Positions 24,917-34,126 are shown, counted from the stretch's first letter. The stretch: 64,000 bases of DNA from Glaciihabitans sp. dw_435 (GCF_018449675.1 NZ_JAAVUZ010000012.1:1-64000); one strand, 5' to 3'. Numbers and translations are program-made. The notes: generated from the sequence alone by a model not told the origin.

Positions 24917-26083
24917 TCAGGCGCCCCAGCTGGCCTGCTGACCGCCGACGCGGTCTTCGGCGATGCGGGACTGGTAACCGGATGCCGCGTAGGCAGCCAT
25001 CGGATCACCGGCGAGCCCCCGGGACTCACGCCATTCGGCGAGCGCGGGGCGAACGTCCGTGTAGAACGCGTCCATGAGGATGCCGTTCGCGCCGAGCACG
25101 TCGCCCGCGTTCTGCGCGGCGGACAGCGCCGTGCCGTCCACGAGCAGCGCGCGCGCCGTCATCTCCTGCACGTTGAGCACCGAGCGGATCTGCCCGGGGA
25201 TCTTGTCCTCGACGTTGTGGCACTGGTCGAGCATGAAGGCGACGCCGGAATCGGGTCCGAACCCGCCACCACGGATGACCTCGTACAGGATCCGGAACAG
25301 CTGGAACGGGTCTGCCGCCCCGACGATCAGGTCGTCGTCGGCGTAGAAGCGGGAGTTGAAGTCGAAGCTTCCGAGCTTGCCGAGGCGCAGCAGCTGGGCA
25401 ACGATGAACTCGATGTTGGTGCCGGGAGCGTGGTGGCCGGTATCGAGGCAGACCAGCGCGCGGTCGCCGAGCGCGGATACCTGGGCGTAGGAGGTGCCCC
25501 AGTCCGGGACATCCGTGTGATAAAAAGCGGGCTCAAAGAACTTGTACTCGAGCACCATGCGCTGGTTCTGACCGATGCGGGCGTAGATCGAGGCGAGGGA
25601 GTCGGCGAGGCGGTCCTGACGTCCGCGGATGTCTCCCTGCCCCGGGTAGTTGGTGCCGTCGGCGAGCCAGATCTTGAGGTCACGGGAGCCCGTCTCATCC
25701 ATGATGTCGATGCACTCGAGGTGGTGGTCAATCGCCTTCTGGCGGATGCGCGGGTCGATGTGGGTGAGGCTGCCGAACTTGTAGTCGTCGTCCTGGAACG
25801 TGTTGCTGTTGACGGTGCCGAGCTTCACGCCGTGGTCCTCGGCGAACGTGCCAAGCGCCGCGTAGTCGTCGACCTTGTCCCACGGGATGTGCAGCGCGAC
25901 GGTGGGGGACAGCGCGGTGTAGGTGTTGACCTGGGCGGCGTCGGCGATCTTCTCCTGCGGCGTGCGCGGGGTGCCGGGGGTACCGAAGACCTTGAACCGG
26001 GTGCCGGAGTTGCCGAAGGCCCAGGACGGCAGTTCGATGGCCTGTTCTGCCAGCAGGGGCGCGATATCGCTGAATTGCACCAT
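24917..26083 (-). CDS. rhaI: L-rhamnose isomerase (RhaI type)
   Basis: A 388-residue TIM-barrel metallo-isomerase converting L-rhamnose to L-rhamnulose. It is of the RhaI (Pseudomonas stutzeri/Rhizobium) type rather than E. coli RhaA. Visible features are IWLADGTNYPGQGDI (metal/substrate Asp and Trp), CLDTGHHAPGTNIEF with the metal-ligand Asp and His, FDFNSRFYADDDL, and LDQCHNVEDKIPGQIRS. The start at 26083 (MVQFSDIAPL) has GAAAGAG upstream; the longer frame from 26122 adds 13 residues with no better site. An operator, TGAATCGTTTCA, is 61 nt upstream, so rhaI starts its own transcription unit leading into rhaEW and rhaB. Confidence 0.93.
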   Translation of the reverse strand: MVQFSDIAPLLAEQAIELPSWAFGNSGTRFKVFGTPGTPRTPQEKIADAAQVNTYTALSPTVALHIPWDKVDDYAALGTFAEDHGVKLGTVNSNTFQDDDYKFGSLTHIDPRIRQKAIDHHLECIDIMDETGSRDLKIWLADGTNYPGQGDIRGRQDRLADSLASIYARIGQNQRMVLEYKFFEPAFYHTDVPDWGTSYAQVSALGDRALVCLDTGHHAPGTNIEFIVAQLLRLGKLGSFDFNSRFYADDDLIVGAADPFQLFRILYEVIRGGGFGPDSGVAFMLDQCHNVEDKIPGQIRSVLNVQEMTARALLVDGTALSAAQNAGDVLGANGILMDAFYTDVRPALAEWRESRGLAGDPMAAYAASGYQSRIAEDRVGGQQASWGA

Positions 26084-26143
26084 TGGAATTCTCTTTCGTG
26101 TTTCGTCGTCATTGACCGACATCGCGACCGCCAGAAGCGGAAG

Positions 26144-26155
26144 TGAATCGTTTCA
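26144..26155. promoter_or_regulatory. LacI-type operator before rhaI
   Basis: TGAATCGTTTCA lies between rhaM and rhaI, 61 nt upstream of the rhaI ATG. It fits TGAAWCGWTTCA. Confidence 0.7.
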
Positions 26156-26184
26156 TTTTGAATGCTAGCGGGTGGAATCGTCTT

Positions 26185-26526
26185 TCACAATTGCGCGGCC
26201 AAAAGTTGCGCATCGAGGTTGAAAACTTGCGGGATATACCGAAATGCCTGATCGGCGGGCACGTCCGTGTGCTCGAAGTGATCAGCCATCGCGCTCTGCC
26301 ACCGGGCATTCACCTCGCGGGCGGCCATTCCGGCGAGGTTGGCGTCCAGATCCTCCGTCTCGAAGTATCCGATCACCAGGCCGTCCTCCCGCAGGAAAAT
26401 CGAGTAGTTGTGCCACCCGGTCTCCCTCAGGGCAATGAGCATGTCCGGCCAGACGCGGGCGTGCGCCTCGCGGTAGGCGTCGATGTGATCGGGCCTGACC
26501 TGGAGCTGAAAGCAGACGCGCTGCAT
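26185..26526 (-). CDS. rhaM: L-rhamnose mutarotase
   Basis: A 113-residue protein of the RhaM/RhaU family, which interconverts alpha and beta anomers of L-rhamnose and so feeds the isomerase. The conserved stretches are RVCFQLQVRPDHIDAYREAH with the active-site His/Tyr, HARVWPDML, GWHNYSIFL and GYFETEDLDA. The start at 26526 (MQRVCF) is preceded by GGGGGA; the ATG four codons earlier is unlikely. It is the last gene of the rhaT importer operon, 19 nt after rhaS. Confidence 0.93.
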   Translation of the reverse strand: MQRVCFQLQVRPDHIDAYREAHARVWPDMLIALRETGWHNYSIFLREDGLVIGYFETEDLDANLAGMAAREVNARWQSAMADHFEHTDVPADQAFRYIPQVFNLDAQLLAAQL

Positions 26527-26545
26527 GGTGTCCCCCACGCATTTT

Positions 26546-27604
26546 CTAGAAGTCGAACTCGCCGATGTTCTCCTTGGTGAAGACGTACGGATCGCCCAGC
26601 AGCACCGTCGCGTCGGCGCCGACCGTGAACGATCCGAGCTTGCCGGCGTCGAACTTGTCGCCCTCCTTGCCCGTGATCGTGCCCTCGATCAGGGCCTTGT
26701 TCGCGTACGCGGCCAGGTAGCCGAGATCGGCCGGGTTCCAGAGGGCGAAGGAGGTGACGGTGCCGTCGGTCACGAACTCGCGCATCTGGTTTGGCGTGCC
26801 GAGGCCGGTCAGCGCGACCTTGCCCTTGAAGTCCGAGGTGGACAGGTAGCGGGCGGCCGCGGCGATGCCGACGGTGGTCGGCGAGATGATGCCCTTCAGC
26901 TGCGGGTGGCTCTGCAGCAACGCCGCCGTCTTGTCGAAGGAGGTCTGGTCATCGTCATTTCCGTACACCGTGTCGACGAGCTTGATGTTCGGGTGGTTGT
27001 CGGCGATGTCCTTCTTCATCAGGTCGATCCAGGCGTTCTGGTTGGTGGCGTTGGCCGCGGCCGAGAGGATCGCGACCTCGCCGGCGTCACCGATCTGCTT
27101 GGAGAGTTCGTCCACCTGCACCTTGGCGATGCCCTCGGACGTCGCCTGGTTGATGAACACGTCGCGGTAGGCGGGATCGGTGTCGGAGTCGAAGGTGACG
27201 ACCTTGATTCCGGCGTCGCGGGCCTCGTTCAGTGCGTCGCCGATCGCCTTCGGGTCGTTCGCGGAGATCACGATGCCGCCAACTCCCTGCTGCGTGAGGG
27301 TATTGATGTAGCTGACCTGGGCGTCGGGGCTCGCCGTCGCGGGTCCCACCTGGGCGTAGGTTCCCTTGAACTCCTTGATGGCGGTCTCGCCGCCCTTGTC
27401 GGAGGTGTCGAAGTACGGGTTACCCAGGTTCTTGGGGATGAACGTGATGGCGAGATTCTTGGTGTCACCACCGCCGCTGCTGCCGCTTCCGCTGGTCGTC
27501 GTGGTCGTGCAGCCTGTCGCAATGAGGGCGACGCTGGCGGCAGCGGCGATCACGCCGATCGCGCGGCGCCTGCGGGTGCCTCGTACCGTTTTCTGAAACA
27601 ACAT
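26546..27604 (-). CDS. rhaS: Rhamnose ABC transporter, substrate-binding lipoprotein
   Basis: A 352-residue periplasmic-binding-protein-like lipoprotein (Peripla_BP_4 fold, as in ribose or autoinducer-2 receptors). The signal peptide has RGTRRRR, a hydrophobic core and the lipobox ATGC (Cys at about residue 32), followed by a Thr/Ser/Gly-rich linker. The mature part begins with LAITFIPKNLGNPYFDTS, and GGIVISANDPKAIGDAL is typical of the family. It lies in one operon with the ATPase, two permeases and the mutarotase, which points to L-rhamnose as the ligand. Confidence 0.92.
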   Translation of the reverse strand: MLFQKTVRGTRRRRAIGVIAAAASVALIATGCTTTTTSGSGSSGGGDTKNLAITFIPKNLGNPYFDTSDKGGETAIKEFKGTYAQVGPATASPDAQVSYINTLTQQGVGGIVISANDPKAIGDALNEARDAGIKVVTFDSDTDPAYRDVFINQATSEGIAKVQVDELSKQIGDAGEVAILSAAANATNQNAWIDLMKKDIADNHPNIKLVDTVYGNDDDQTSFDKTAALLQSHPQLKGIISPTTVGIAAAARYLSTSDFKGKVALTGLGTPNQMREFVTDGTVTSFALWNPADLGYLAAYANKALIEGTITGKEGDKFDAGKLGSFTVGADATVLLGDPYVFTKENIGEFDF

Positions 27605-27647
27605 CTTTGTTCTTCCTTTCAGTGGTTGCGGGTATTTCCTGGGGGGA

Positions 27648-28691
27648 TCAGCCGGCGGTGACGGGAGTTGCCGCCTTCGGTTTCTGTCGCCGCGTGCGGA
27701 GAAAGGCGAGCAGGCTCGACGCCACCACCGAGAGCACGAGCAGCACTCCGGTGATGATGTTGATGACGTCGCTCGTGATGTTGGCGAGGCGCAGCGCGCT
27801 TCCCAGCACTCCGATGAGCAGCACGCCGGCGATCACGCCGTGGAGCGCGCCGCGTCCGCCGAAGATGGAGACGCCGCCCAGCAGCACGGCAGCGATCACG
27901 GAGAGCTCGAGGCCTGTCGCGTTATCCCCGCGGGCGCTGCCGAATCGCAGCGTGTAGTAGATGCCTGCGAACGCCGAGACGAGACCGGTCAGCACGAACA
28001 GGATGAACTTCGTGCGGGCAACGTGCACGCCCGAGAAGGTCGCCGCGTCCGAGCTCAGACCGATGGCGAAGATGCCGCGCCCGAACGGGGTGAAGTGCAG
28101 CAGCACCGCGAAGATCACGGCGAGGATGAGGAACGGCACGATGATGGCCGGAATGGATGTCCCGACGAAACGGGATTTCGCCAGCGCCGTCCAGTACTCG
28201 GGGAAGTCGGTCACGGCGGTCGTGCCCAGCAGGCCAACGGCGAGTCCGCGGTACAGGGCCAGCGTGCCGATGGTCACCGCGAGCGAGGGCAACCCGACGA
28301 CGGTGATGAGGAATCCGTTGATGGCGCCTCCGATGGCGCCGACCACGAGGGCGGTGAGGAACACCAGGGCGATGGGCCACCCCGCCTGCGTGAGCGTGCC
28401 GACAACGACGCTGCTGAGACCCACGACGCTCGCGACCGACAGGTCGATCTCGCCCGTGATGATGACGAGTGTCATGGGGAGGGCGATGAGCAGGATCGGC
28501 GTCACATCGAGGATCAGGTAGGTGAAGGTGATCGGGCTGCCGAAGCCGCGCACGGTGGCCGACGCGTAGATGACGACGAGCACGAGTAGCGCGATGATGG
28601 CCATCTCCCGCGTGAAAAGGATGCGGCGCCAGAGGGGATGCGCGTAGTTGCGGTAGGTGCGCGTCGGGGTGCGCGTCGTGGTGTCAGACAT
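27648..28691 (-). CDS. rhaQ: Rhamnose ABC transporter permease
   Basis: A 347-residue inner-membrane permease of the BPD_transp_2 (RbsC/LsrD-like) family. Eight to ten hydrophobic segments follow a 30-residue basic N-terminus. MTLVIITGEIDLSVASVVGL is the family signature in the first third, and LLGGVSIFGGRGALHGVIAG that in the last. The start at 28691 (MSDTTTR) has GAGGG nine nt upstream and overlaps the end of the preceding permease gene by 8 nt; an in-frame ATG three codons earlier is possible. It forms a heterodimer with the product of 28684-29679. Assignment of the letters P and Q to the two permeases is arbitrary. Confidence 0.9.
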   Translation of the reverse strand: MSDTTTRTPTRTYRNYAHPLWRRILFTREMAIIALLVLVVIYASATVRGFGSPITFTYLILDVTPILLIALPMTLVIITGEIDLSVASVVGLSSVVVGTLTQAGWPIALVFLTALVVGAIGGAINGFLITVVGLPSLAVTIGTLALYRGLAVGLLGTTAVTDFPEYWTALAKSRFVGTSIPAIIVPFLILAVIFAVLLHFTPFGRGIFAIGLSSDAATFSGVHVARTKFILFVLTGLVSAFAGIYYTLRFGSARGDNATGLELSVIAAVLLGGVSIFGGRGALHGVIAGVLLIGVLGSALRLANITSDVINIITGVLLVLSVVASSLLAFLRTRRQKPKAATPVTAG

Positions 28692-29679
28692 TCGTGTCAT
28701 CCCTCGCTTCCACAAGCCGGCGCGATTGTCGCAGCGCGAGAAGCCGGTCAAGCACGATGGCGCCGATGATCAGCACGCCGACGACGGCCCGCTGCCAAAA
28801 GTCGGGAACGCCGAGGATCGGCAACGCCCGGTTGATGGTGAGGAGGAGCACCGCGCCGATGGCTGCACCCCAGACGGTTCCGCTGCCGCCGACGATCGCG
28901 ACACCGCCGATGACCGCTGCGCCGACGGCGTCCAGTTCGAAGCCGGTGCCCGCCTGCGAGTTGACGGTGCCGTAGCGCGCCGCGTAGAGCACGCCAGCGA
29001 GTCCCGCCAGCGCTCCGGAGACGATGAAGGCGGAGATGATGCGGCGGGTGACGCGCAAGCCGTAGAGGTTGGCGGCATCGGGGTCGGACCCGATGGCGTA
29101 CAGTTCGCGGCCGCTGCGGATATTGCGCATGTACCAGCCGGCGATGACCAGCGCGACAAGCGCGATGATGGCGAGGATCGGGATGCCGAGGATGCTGCCG
29201 GTGCCGAGTGCAAGGAAGTCCTTGGGTAGGTCGGACGCGTTGATCCTGTTGCTCCCGGCCCACACCACGTTGATGCCGCGGTAGGCGTAGAGGGTTCCAA
29301 GGGTGATGACGAGCGCGGGAACCCGGGCAAAGGCGACCAGCGCCCCGTTGATGAGACCGAGGGCGCCGCCGAACACCAGTCCGATAAGGAAGACAAGGAT
29401 GATCGGGATGCCGGGAACGTCGAGGAACAACCGACCGGTGAGGTACGCCGACAGGCCAAGCACCGAGCTCACCGACAGGTCAACGCTGCGGGTGATGATA
29501 ACGATGGCCTGACCGATCGCCACGAGTACCAGGATCGAAGGAGTGAGCAGCAGGTCGCGCCATCCGTCACCGCTGAAAACGAACGAGGGGTTCTTCACGG
29601 TGGTGACGACCACCACCAGAACAAGGGCGAGAAGGATGCCGGTCTCGCGTGCCCGGGCAAATGCGCGCAGCCCGCTCAC
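28684..29679 (-). CDS. rhaP: Rhamnose ABC transporter permease
   Basis: A 331-residue permease of the same family as its downstream partner. AIVIITRSVDLSVSSVLGLS is the signature in the first third, and GGVAIVGGSGTVWGAAIG that in the last. It starts with GTG at 29679, overlapping the rhaT stop as GTGA, so the two are translationally coupled. The longer open frame upstream is antisense-type sequence within rhaT and is not used. It provides one half of the membrane channel. Confidence 0.9.
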   Translation of the reverse strand: MSGLRAFARARETGILLALVLVVVVTTVKNPSFVFSGDGWRDLLLTPSILVLVAIGQAIVIITRSVDLSVSSVLGLSAYLTGRLFLDVPGIPIILVFLIGLVFGGALGLINGALVAFARVPALVITLGTLYAYRGINVVWAGSNRINASDLPKDFLALGTGSILGIPILAIIALVALVIAGWYMRNIRSGRELYAIGSDPDAANLYGLRVTRRIISAFIVSGALAGLAGVLYAARYGTVNSQAGTGFELDAVGAAVIGGVAIVGGSGTVWGAAIGAVLLLTINRALPILGVPDFWQRAVVGVLIIGAIVLDRLLALRQSRRLVEARDDTNV

Positions 29680-31253
29680 GACGCGACCGCCTCGTTCGGG
29701 GTGCCCGTGTGGGCATCGGCGGCGCCACCGGGATGGGTCGCGGCGAGCATGACCGCCTCGGCCGTCGCCTCGGCGCGGGGCAGGTCCGCGGTGAGGCGGC
29801 CCTCCCGCATGACGAGCACGCGATCGGCCATGCCGAGCACCTCCGGCAGTTCGGACGAGATCATCAGAATCCCCATTCCCCGCCCCGCAAGCTCGGAGAG
29901 CAGCCTGTGTACCTCGGCCTTCGTGCCGACGTCGATACCGCGGGTCGGCTCGTCGATGATCAAAACCCGCGGGTTGGTAGCCAGCCATTTCGCCAGCACC
30001 ACCTTCTGCTGGTTGCCGCCGCTCAGGGTTCCCACCTCGCTGTCGAGCGCGCTGGTCTTCACCTCGAGCCGGCTTGCCCAGATCGCCGCGGCGGCATTTT
30101 CGAACCCCGAGGTGATGATGCCCGCCTTCGCGAGGGTGCGACGAATCGAGAGCGTGGTGTTGCGGGCGACGGATGACTCGAGCACGAGTCCCTGCTTGCG
30201 GCGGTCTTCCGGTACCAGCGCCATGCCCCTCGCCATCGCGGCGGTCGGGCTGTTCGGCGGCACGCGGGTTCCACCGAGGGTGACGGTGCCCGCCGTATAC
30301 GGATCGACGCCGAAGACCGCGCGAGCGATTTCGCTGCGCCCGGCCCCGACGAGGCCGGCGAGGCCGACGATCTCGCCCGAACGCACGGTGAAGGTGATGT
30401 CGGAGAAGACGCCCGGGGAACTGAGCCCAGTGACGTTCAGCAGCACGTCGCCGATGGTGGTCTCCTGCTTGGGAAAGAGATCGCTCACGTCGCGGCCGAC
30501 CATGCGGCGCACGATCTCTTCCGCGGTCACGGCGGCGATGTCGTCGGTGGAGATGTAGCGGCCGTCGCGCATCACGGTGATCGTGTCGCAGAGTGCGAAC
30601 ACCTCATCGAAGCGGTGCGAGATGAACACGAGGGCCCGTCCCTCGTCGCGCAGGCTGCGGGCGATGGCGAAGAGTCGGTCGACCTCGACCCCGCTCAGGG
30701 CGGCGGTCGGTTCATCCATGATCAACAACCGGGCATCGAGGGAGATGGCCTTGGCGATTTCGAGGATTTGCTGGTCGGCGATCGACAGTCCCTCGGCGGG
30801 ACGATCGGGGTCGATGCGCACGGCGAGGCGCTCGAAGAGGCGGAGGGCTTCCGCCCGCATGGCCTTGCGGTCGATGCGCCCGAACCGCGAGACCGGCTGG
30901 CGGCCCATGAAGAGGTTTTCGGTGACGGACAGGTCGGGAAAGAGCGTGGGCTCCTGATAGATCACGGCGATGCCTGCCGCCTTGGATTCGGCGGTCGAGG
31001 TGAAGTTGACCGATTCGCCGGCGAGTTCGAAGTCGCCGGAGTCCCGCGTGTAGAGACCCGCGACGATCTTGACGAGGGTGGACTTGCCGGCGCCGTTCTC
31101 GCCGACGAGCGCGTGGATGGATCCGGCGTGCACCGTCAGGTCGGCGGAGGCGAGGGCCACGACCTGACCGAACGACTTGGCGACGCGGCGAAGAACGAGG
31201 GTAGGTTCACCCGGCTCGCGGGGTCGCTCGGAGGGGCTGTGCGTTGTCGACAT
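29676..31253 (-). CDS. rhaT: Rhamnose ABC transporter, double ATPase
   Basis: A 525-residue ATPase with two ABC domains in tandem, as in ribose-type importers. Domain 1 has Walker A GENGAGKST at about residues 52-60, a degenerate signature (GLSIADQQILEIAKA) and Walker B LLIMDEPTAALS. Domain 2 has an altered Walker A (GLVGAGRSE), a canonical signature LSGGNQQKVVLAKW and Walker B VLIIDEPTRGID. This asymmetry is normal in the family. The ATG at 31253 (MSTTHSPS) has GGAG upstream. It is the first gene of the rhaT-permease-permease-rhaS-rhaM operon, with an operator 65 nt upstream. Confidence 0.93.
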   Translation of the reverse strand: MSTTHSPSERPREPGEPTLVLRRVAKSFGQVVALASADLTVHAGSIHALVGENGAGKSTLVKIVAGLYTRDSGDFELAGESVNFTSTAESKAAGIAVIYQEPTLFPDLSVTENLFMGRQPVSRFGRIDRKAMRAEALRLFERLAVRIDPDRPAEGLSIADQQILEIAKAISLDARLLIMDEPTAALSGVEVDRLFAIARSLRDEGRALVFISHRFDEVFALCDTITVMRDGRYISTDDIAAVTAEEIVRRMVGRDVSDLFPKQETTIGDVLLNVTGLSSPGVFSDITFTVRSGEIVGLAGLVGAGRSEIARAVFGVDPYTAGTVTLGGTRVPPNSPTAAMARGMALVPEDRRKQGLVLESSVARNTTLSIRRTLAKAGIITSGFENAAAAIWASRLEVKTSALDSEVGTLSGGNQQKVVLAKWLATNPRVLIIDEPTRGIDVGTKAEVHRLLSELAGRGMGILMISSELPEVLGMADRVLVMREGRLTADLPRAEATAEAVMLAATHPGGAADAHTGTPNEAVAS

Positions 31254-31317
31254 TGACGGTTTCTCCACGGTGAGAAGGTGACGCAGTTGTGATGGTGCTC
31301 GTCGTTCCACATCGGCG

Positions 31318-31329
31318 TGAAACGATTCA
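31318..31329. promoter_or_regulatory. LacI-type operator before the rhaT operon
   Basis: TGAAACGATTCA lies between the 3' end of rhamnosidase 2 and the rhaT start, 65 nt upstream of the latter. It is identical to the site before gntR-lldD. Confidence 0.7.
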
Positions 31330-31343
31330 TCTGTGGACGGACT

Positions 31344-33971
31344 CTATCCTTGGGACTCGTTCAGGGTCAAGGCGTCTGCCTCCCAGGCCACGGAGAAGGT
31401 GTGCTCGCCGTTCTGCACGGTCACCGGTGCTGACCCGGGCAGTTCCACCACGGCGTCGGTGCCGGTGGGAACGACGACGGTCACCTCCAGCCGGCCGTCG
31501 ACGATCCGCCAGTCGATGGAGGCGCGACCGTAGGGTGTCTCGTGCGCCGCGCTCGCCGAGGTGAATCCGCCACCCGGTTGCGGGCGGAACAGGATCGACC
31601 GGTATCCCGGTGCGGTCGGCGCCAGCCCGGCAACCACGCGGTGCAGCCAATCCGCCACGGCGCCGAGGGCGTAGTGGTTGAACGAGGTCATGGTGCCGGG
31701 ATTGACGCTGCCGTCGGGACGCTGGCTGTCCCAGCGCTCCCAGATGGTCGTCGCGCCCTGCGTCACCGGGTAGAGCCACGACGGGCATTCCGGCTCGAGC
31801 AGCAGGTCGTAAGCGGTGGCGAGCGAACCGGATTGCGTGAGTGCGTCCGAGACAAGAGGCGTGCCGGCGAACCCGGTCGCGATGCGGTTCTGGGCTTCGG
31901 CGACGAGCGCGGCGAGGCGCCGGCCAGCGGCGGCACCCGTGTCCGCATCCGGGATGAGACCGAACGTGATGGCCAGCGAGTACGCCGTCTGCGCATCGCT
32001 GGTCATGGTGCCGCCGGCCAGGAGGTACTCGTCGGCGAAGGCGGCGCGGACAGCCGCAGCGAGAGCGGAGTAGTGCGCAGCGTCATCCACTTGTCCCAGC
32101 ACCTCGGCCATCTTCGCCAGGTGCAGCGTTGACCAGGCGAAGTAGGCGGTCGCGACCAGGTATTTGTCGGTGGTGGCGTCGGCGGGATCCTGCGGCGGAG
32201 CGGCGGGATCGAGCCAGTCGCCCAGCTGGAACCCGTCGTTCCACAGGTGGTCGTCGCCGGCGAGGCGGTCGACGAGATCGATCCATGCCTTCGCGCTGGC
32301 GTATTGCGCGGCGAGGATTCCCGAATCTCCGGTGCGCTCGTAGAGCACCCACGGCGTGAGCACAGCGACGTCGCCCCACACCGCGCCGGGACGGATCGGC
32401 GTCCACATCTTTTTCGCCGGGATCACCGGCACGTACCAGGGCACGGTGCCGTCGGGTAGTTGCTCGACCGCCACGTCTTTCAGCCACGAGGACAGCATGC
32501 CCGAGACGTCGTAGAGAAATGCGGCGGTGGGGGCGAACACCTGGATGTCGCCCGTCCACCCGACGCGCTCGTCACGCTGTGGGCAGTCGGTCGGGATGTC
32601 AACGAAGTTGCCTCGCATGCTCCAGAGAACGTTCTCGTGCAGACGGTTCACCAGCGGGTTGGAGCTGTCGAACCATCCCGTGCGTTCCATATCGGTGTGG
32701 TAAACCCGCGCGACGATGTCTCCGGCGGCCACCGCGGCGGCGAGGTCGCCCGGCCACCCGGTGATCTCCGCGAACCGGAAGCCGTGGATCGTGAAGCGGG
32801 GTTCCCACTCCTCCCGCTCGCGCCCGGCGAGCGTGTACACGTCGGTGGACTTCGCGTCGCGGAGGGGGCGGGTGTAGAGCTCGCCGTCCTGCAGCACCTC
32901 GGCCGTGCGGATGGTCACGGTGTCGCCGGCGGCGCCCGAGACCCGGATGCGCAGGCGCCCCACCAGGTTTTGGCCGAGGTCGATGATCTGCGCGCCGCTG
33001 GGTGTGGTGATGACGCCGACGGGGACGACCTCCTGGGTGCAGCGCACGGGCGGTCCCTCGGGAGCGACCAGGGTCGCGGGGTCACGGTCGCTGAGGCGCA
33101 CCGCCGACCAGTCGCTGTCGTCGAAGGCCGCCGTCGACCAGCCGGTGTGCTCGTCGCGGGCGTCGTAGATCTCGCCGTCGTACAGGCCGGTGCGGATGAT
33201 GGGACCGACGTGGGCGCGCCACGATTCGTCCGTCGCGACGGTCTCGACGCGGCCATCGGCGTAGGTCAGCTCGAGCTGCGCGATGAGGGAGAGGTCGGAG
33301 CCGAACAGGTTGCGGAATCCGCCGCGCCAGCCGAGGCGTCCCCGGTACCAGCCGTCGCCGAGCCACGCGCCGATGGCGTGCTCGTTTGCGGGTCCGGCCA
33401 GCAGTTCGGTGACGTCGTGCGTGTAGTACCGCAGGCGGGAGCCATACACTGTCCACCCGGGCGAGAGGGCATCGTTACCGACGCGGCTTCCGTCGATTTC
33501 GACCTCGTACAGGCCGTGGGCCGACACGTAGAGCCGGGCGCTGACGACGGCGCCAGAGGTGGCGAAGCTCGTGCGCACGAGCGCGGGGCGCCGGTCATCC
33601 GAGTCCGCAATTTCTGCCCACGCGCCGCCTGCTGGACGGGCAACCCAGTCGGTCGGCGATAGCAGCCCGGCCTCGACCGTGGCGATATCGCTCCAGCCGG
33701 AGGCGTCGTCTCCCGACCACACCCGCACACGCACGCTCGCCGATTCCCGTGAGGCGAGCGGCCGCACGGGCCAGGGCACGAGTACCGAGTCGGGCGAGGC
33801 GATGCGCCCGGTGGTGGTGGTCGCGGTGCCGTCGAGAGTGACTTCGAGTTCGTAGGCATCCTGGCGCCAGCCGGCGGGAGCGGTGGTCTTCCAGGAGATG
33901 CGCGGACTCGCCTCGCCGATGCCGAGGGCGGTGCGGTGGTGTTCGAAGCGCGGGGGAGCGGGAGTGACCAT
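31344..33971 (-). CDS. Alpha-L-rhamnosidase, GH78 (rhamnosidase 2)
   Basis: An 875-residue GH78 enzyme, a paralogue of the one at 8089-10932 but shorter at the C-terminus. Beta domains come first (HHRTALGIGEASPRISWK), then the Bac_rhamnosid_N region (HAIGAWLGDGWYRGRLGW), the catalytic barrel with CPQRDERVGWTGD at about residues 460-473, and MTSFNHYALGAVADWLHR at about 755. No signal peptide is present, so it is cytoplasmic. AAAGGA precedes the ATG. It is divergent from the Tm-1-like operon, with two TGACACGTTTCA operators between, and its 3' end abuts the rhaT promoter. The two rhamnosidases probably differ in aglycone or linkage preference. Confidence 0.93.
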   Translation of the reverse strand: MVTPAPPRFEHHRTALGIGEASPRISWKTTAPAGWRQDAYELEVTLDGTATTTTGRIASPDSVLVPWPVRPLASRESASVRVRVWSGDDASGWSDIATVEAGLLSPTDWVARPAGGAWAEIADSDDRRPALVRTSFATSGAVVSARLYVSAHGLYEVEIDGSRVGNDALSPGWTVYGSRLRYYTHDVTELLAGPANEHAIGAWLGDGWYRGRLGWRGGFRNLFGSDLSLIAQLELTYADGRVETVATDESWRAHVGPIIRTGLYDGEIYDARDEHTGWSTAAFDDSDWSAVRLSDRDPATLVAPEGPPVRCTQEVVPVGVITTPSGAQIIDLGQNLVGRLRIRVSGAAGDTVTIRTAEVLQDGELYTRPLRDAKSTDVYTLAGREREEWEPRFTIHGFRFAEITGWPGDLAAAVAAGDIVARVYHTDMERTGWFDSSNPLVNRLHENVLWSMRGNFVDIPTDCPQRDERVGWTGDIQVFAPTAAFLYDVSGMLSSWLKDVAVEQLPDGTVPWYVPVIPAKKMWTPIRPGAVWGDVAVLTPWVLYERTGDSGILAAQYASAKAWIDLVDRLAGDDHLWNDGFQLGDWLDPAAPPQDPADATTDKYLVATAYFAWSTLHLAKMAEVLGQVDDAAHYSALAAAVRAAFADEYLLAGGTMTSDAQTAYSLAITFGLIPDADTGAAAGRRLAALVAEAQNRIATGFAGTPLVSDALTQSGSLATAYDLLLEPECPSWLYPVTQGATTIWERWDSQRPDGSVNPGTMTSFNHYALGAVADWLHRVVAGLAPTAPGYRSILFRPQPGGGFTSASAAHETPYGRASIDWRIVDGRLEVTVVVPTGTDAVVELPGSAPVTVQNGEHTFSVAWEADALTLNESQG

Positions 33972-34060
33972 CGTTGGGCACCGGTCCTTTCACAAAGTTG
34001 GAAGAACGGGGCAGAAAGGCGGTGCTGCGATCCGCTCGCTATTGAGCCGGATCCGAATTC

Positions 34061-34072
34061 TGACACGTTTCA
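34061..34072. promoter_or_regulatory. LacI-type operator copy 1, rhamnosidase 2 / Tm-1 operon
   Basis: TGACACGTTTCA lies in the divergent promoter, 90 nt upstream of rhamnosidase 2. It is followed by AAA, as is copy 2, which has the same core. Confidence 0.65.
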
Positions 34073-34126
34073 AAACAGATCGTACAGCGAGATCACCGTC
34101 GGATAGCAACAGCGACCGCGATTAGT

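Noticed and set aside
22717-25077. Open frame of 786 residues on the plus strand
   Set aside because: It is the antisense of rhaEW and part of rhaI, with no recognisable motif.
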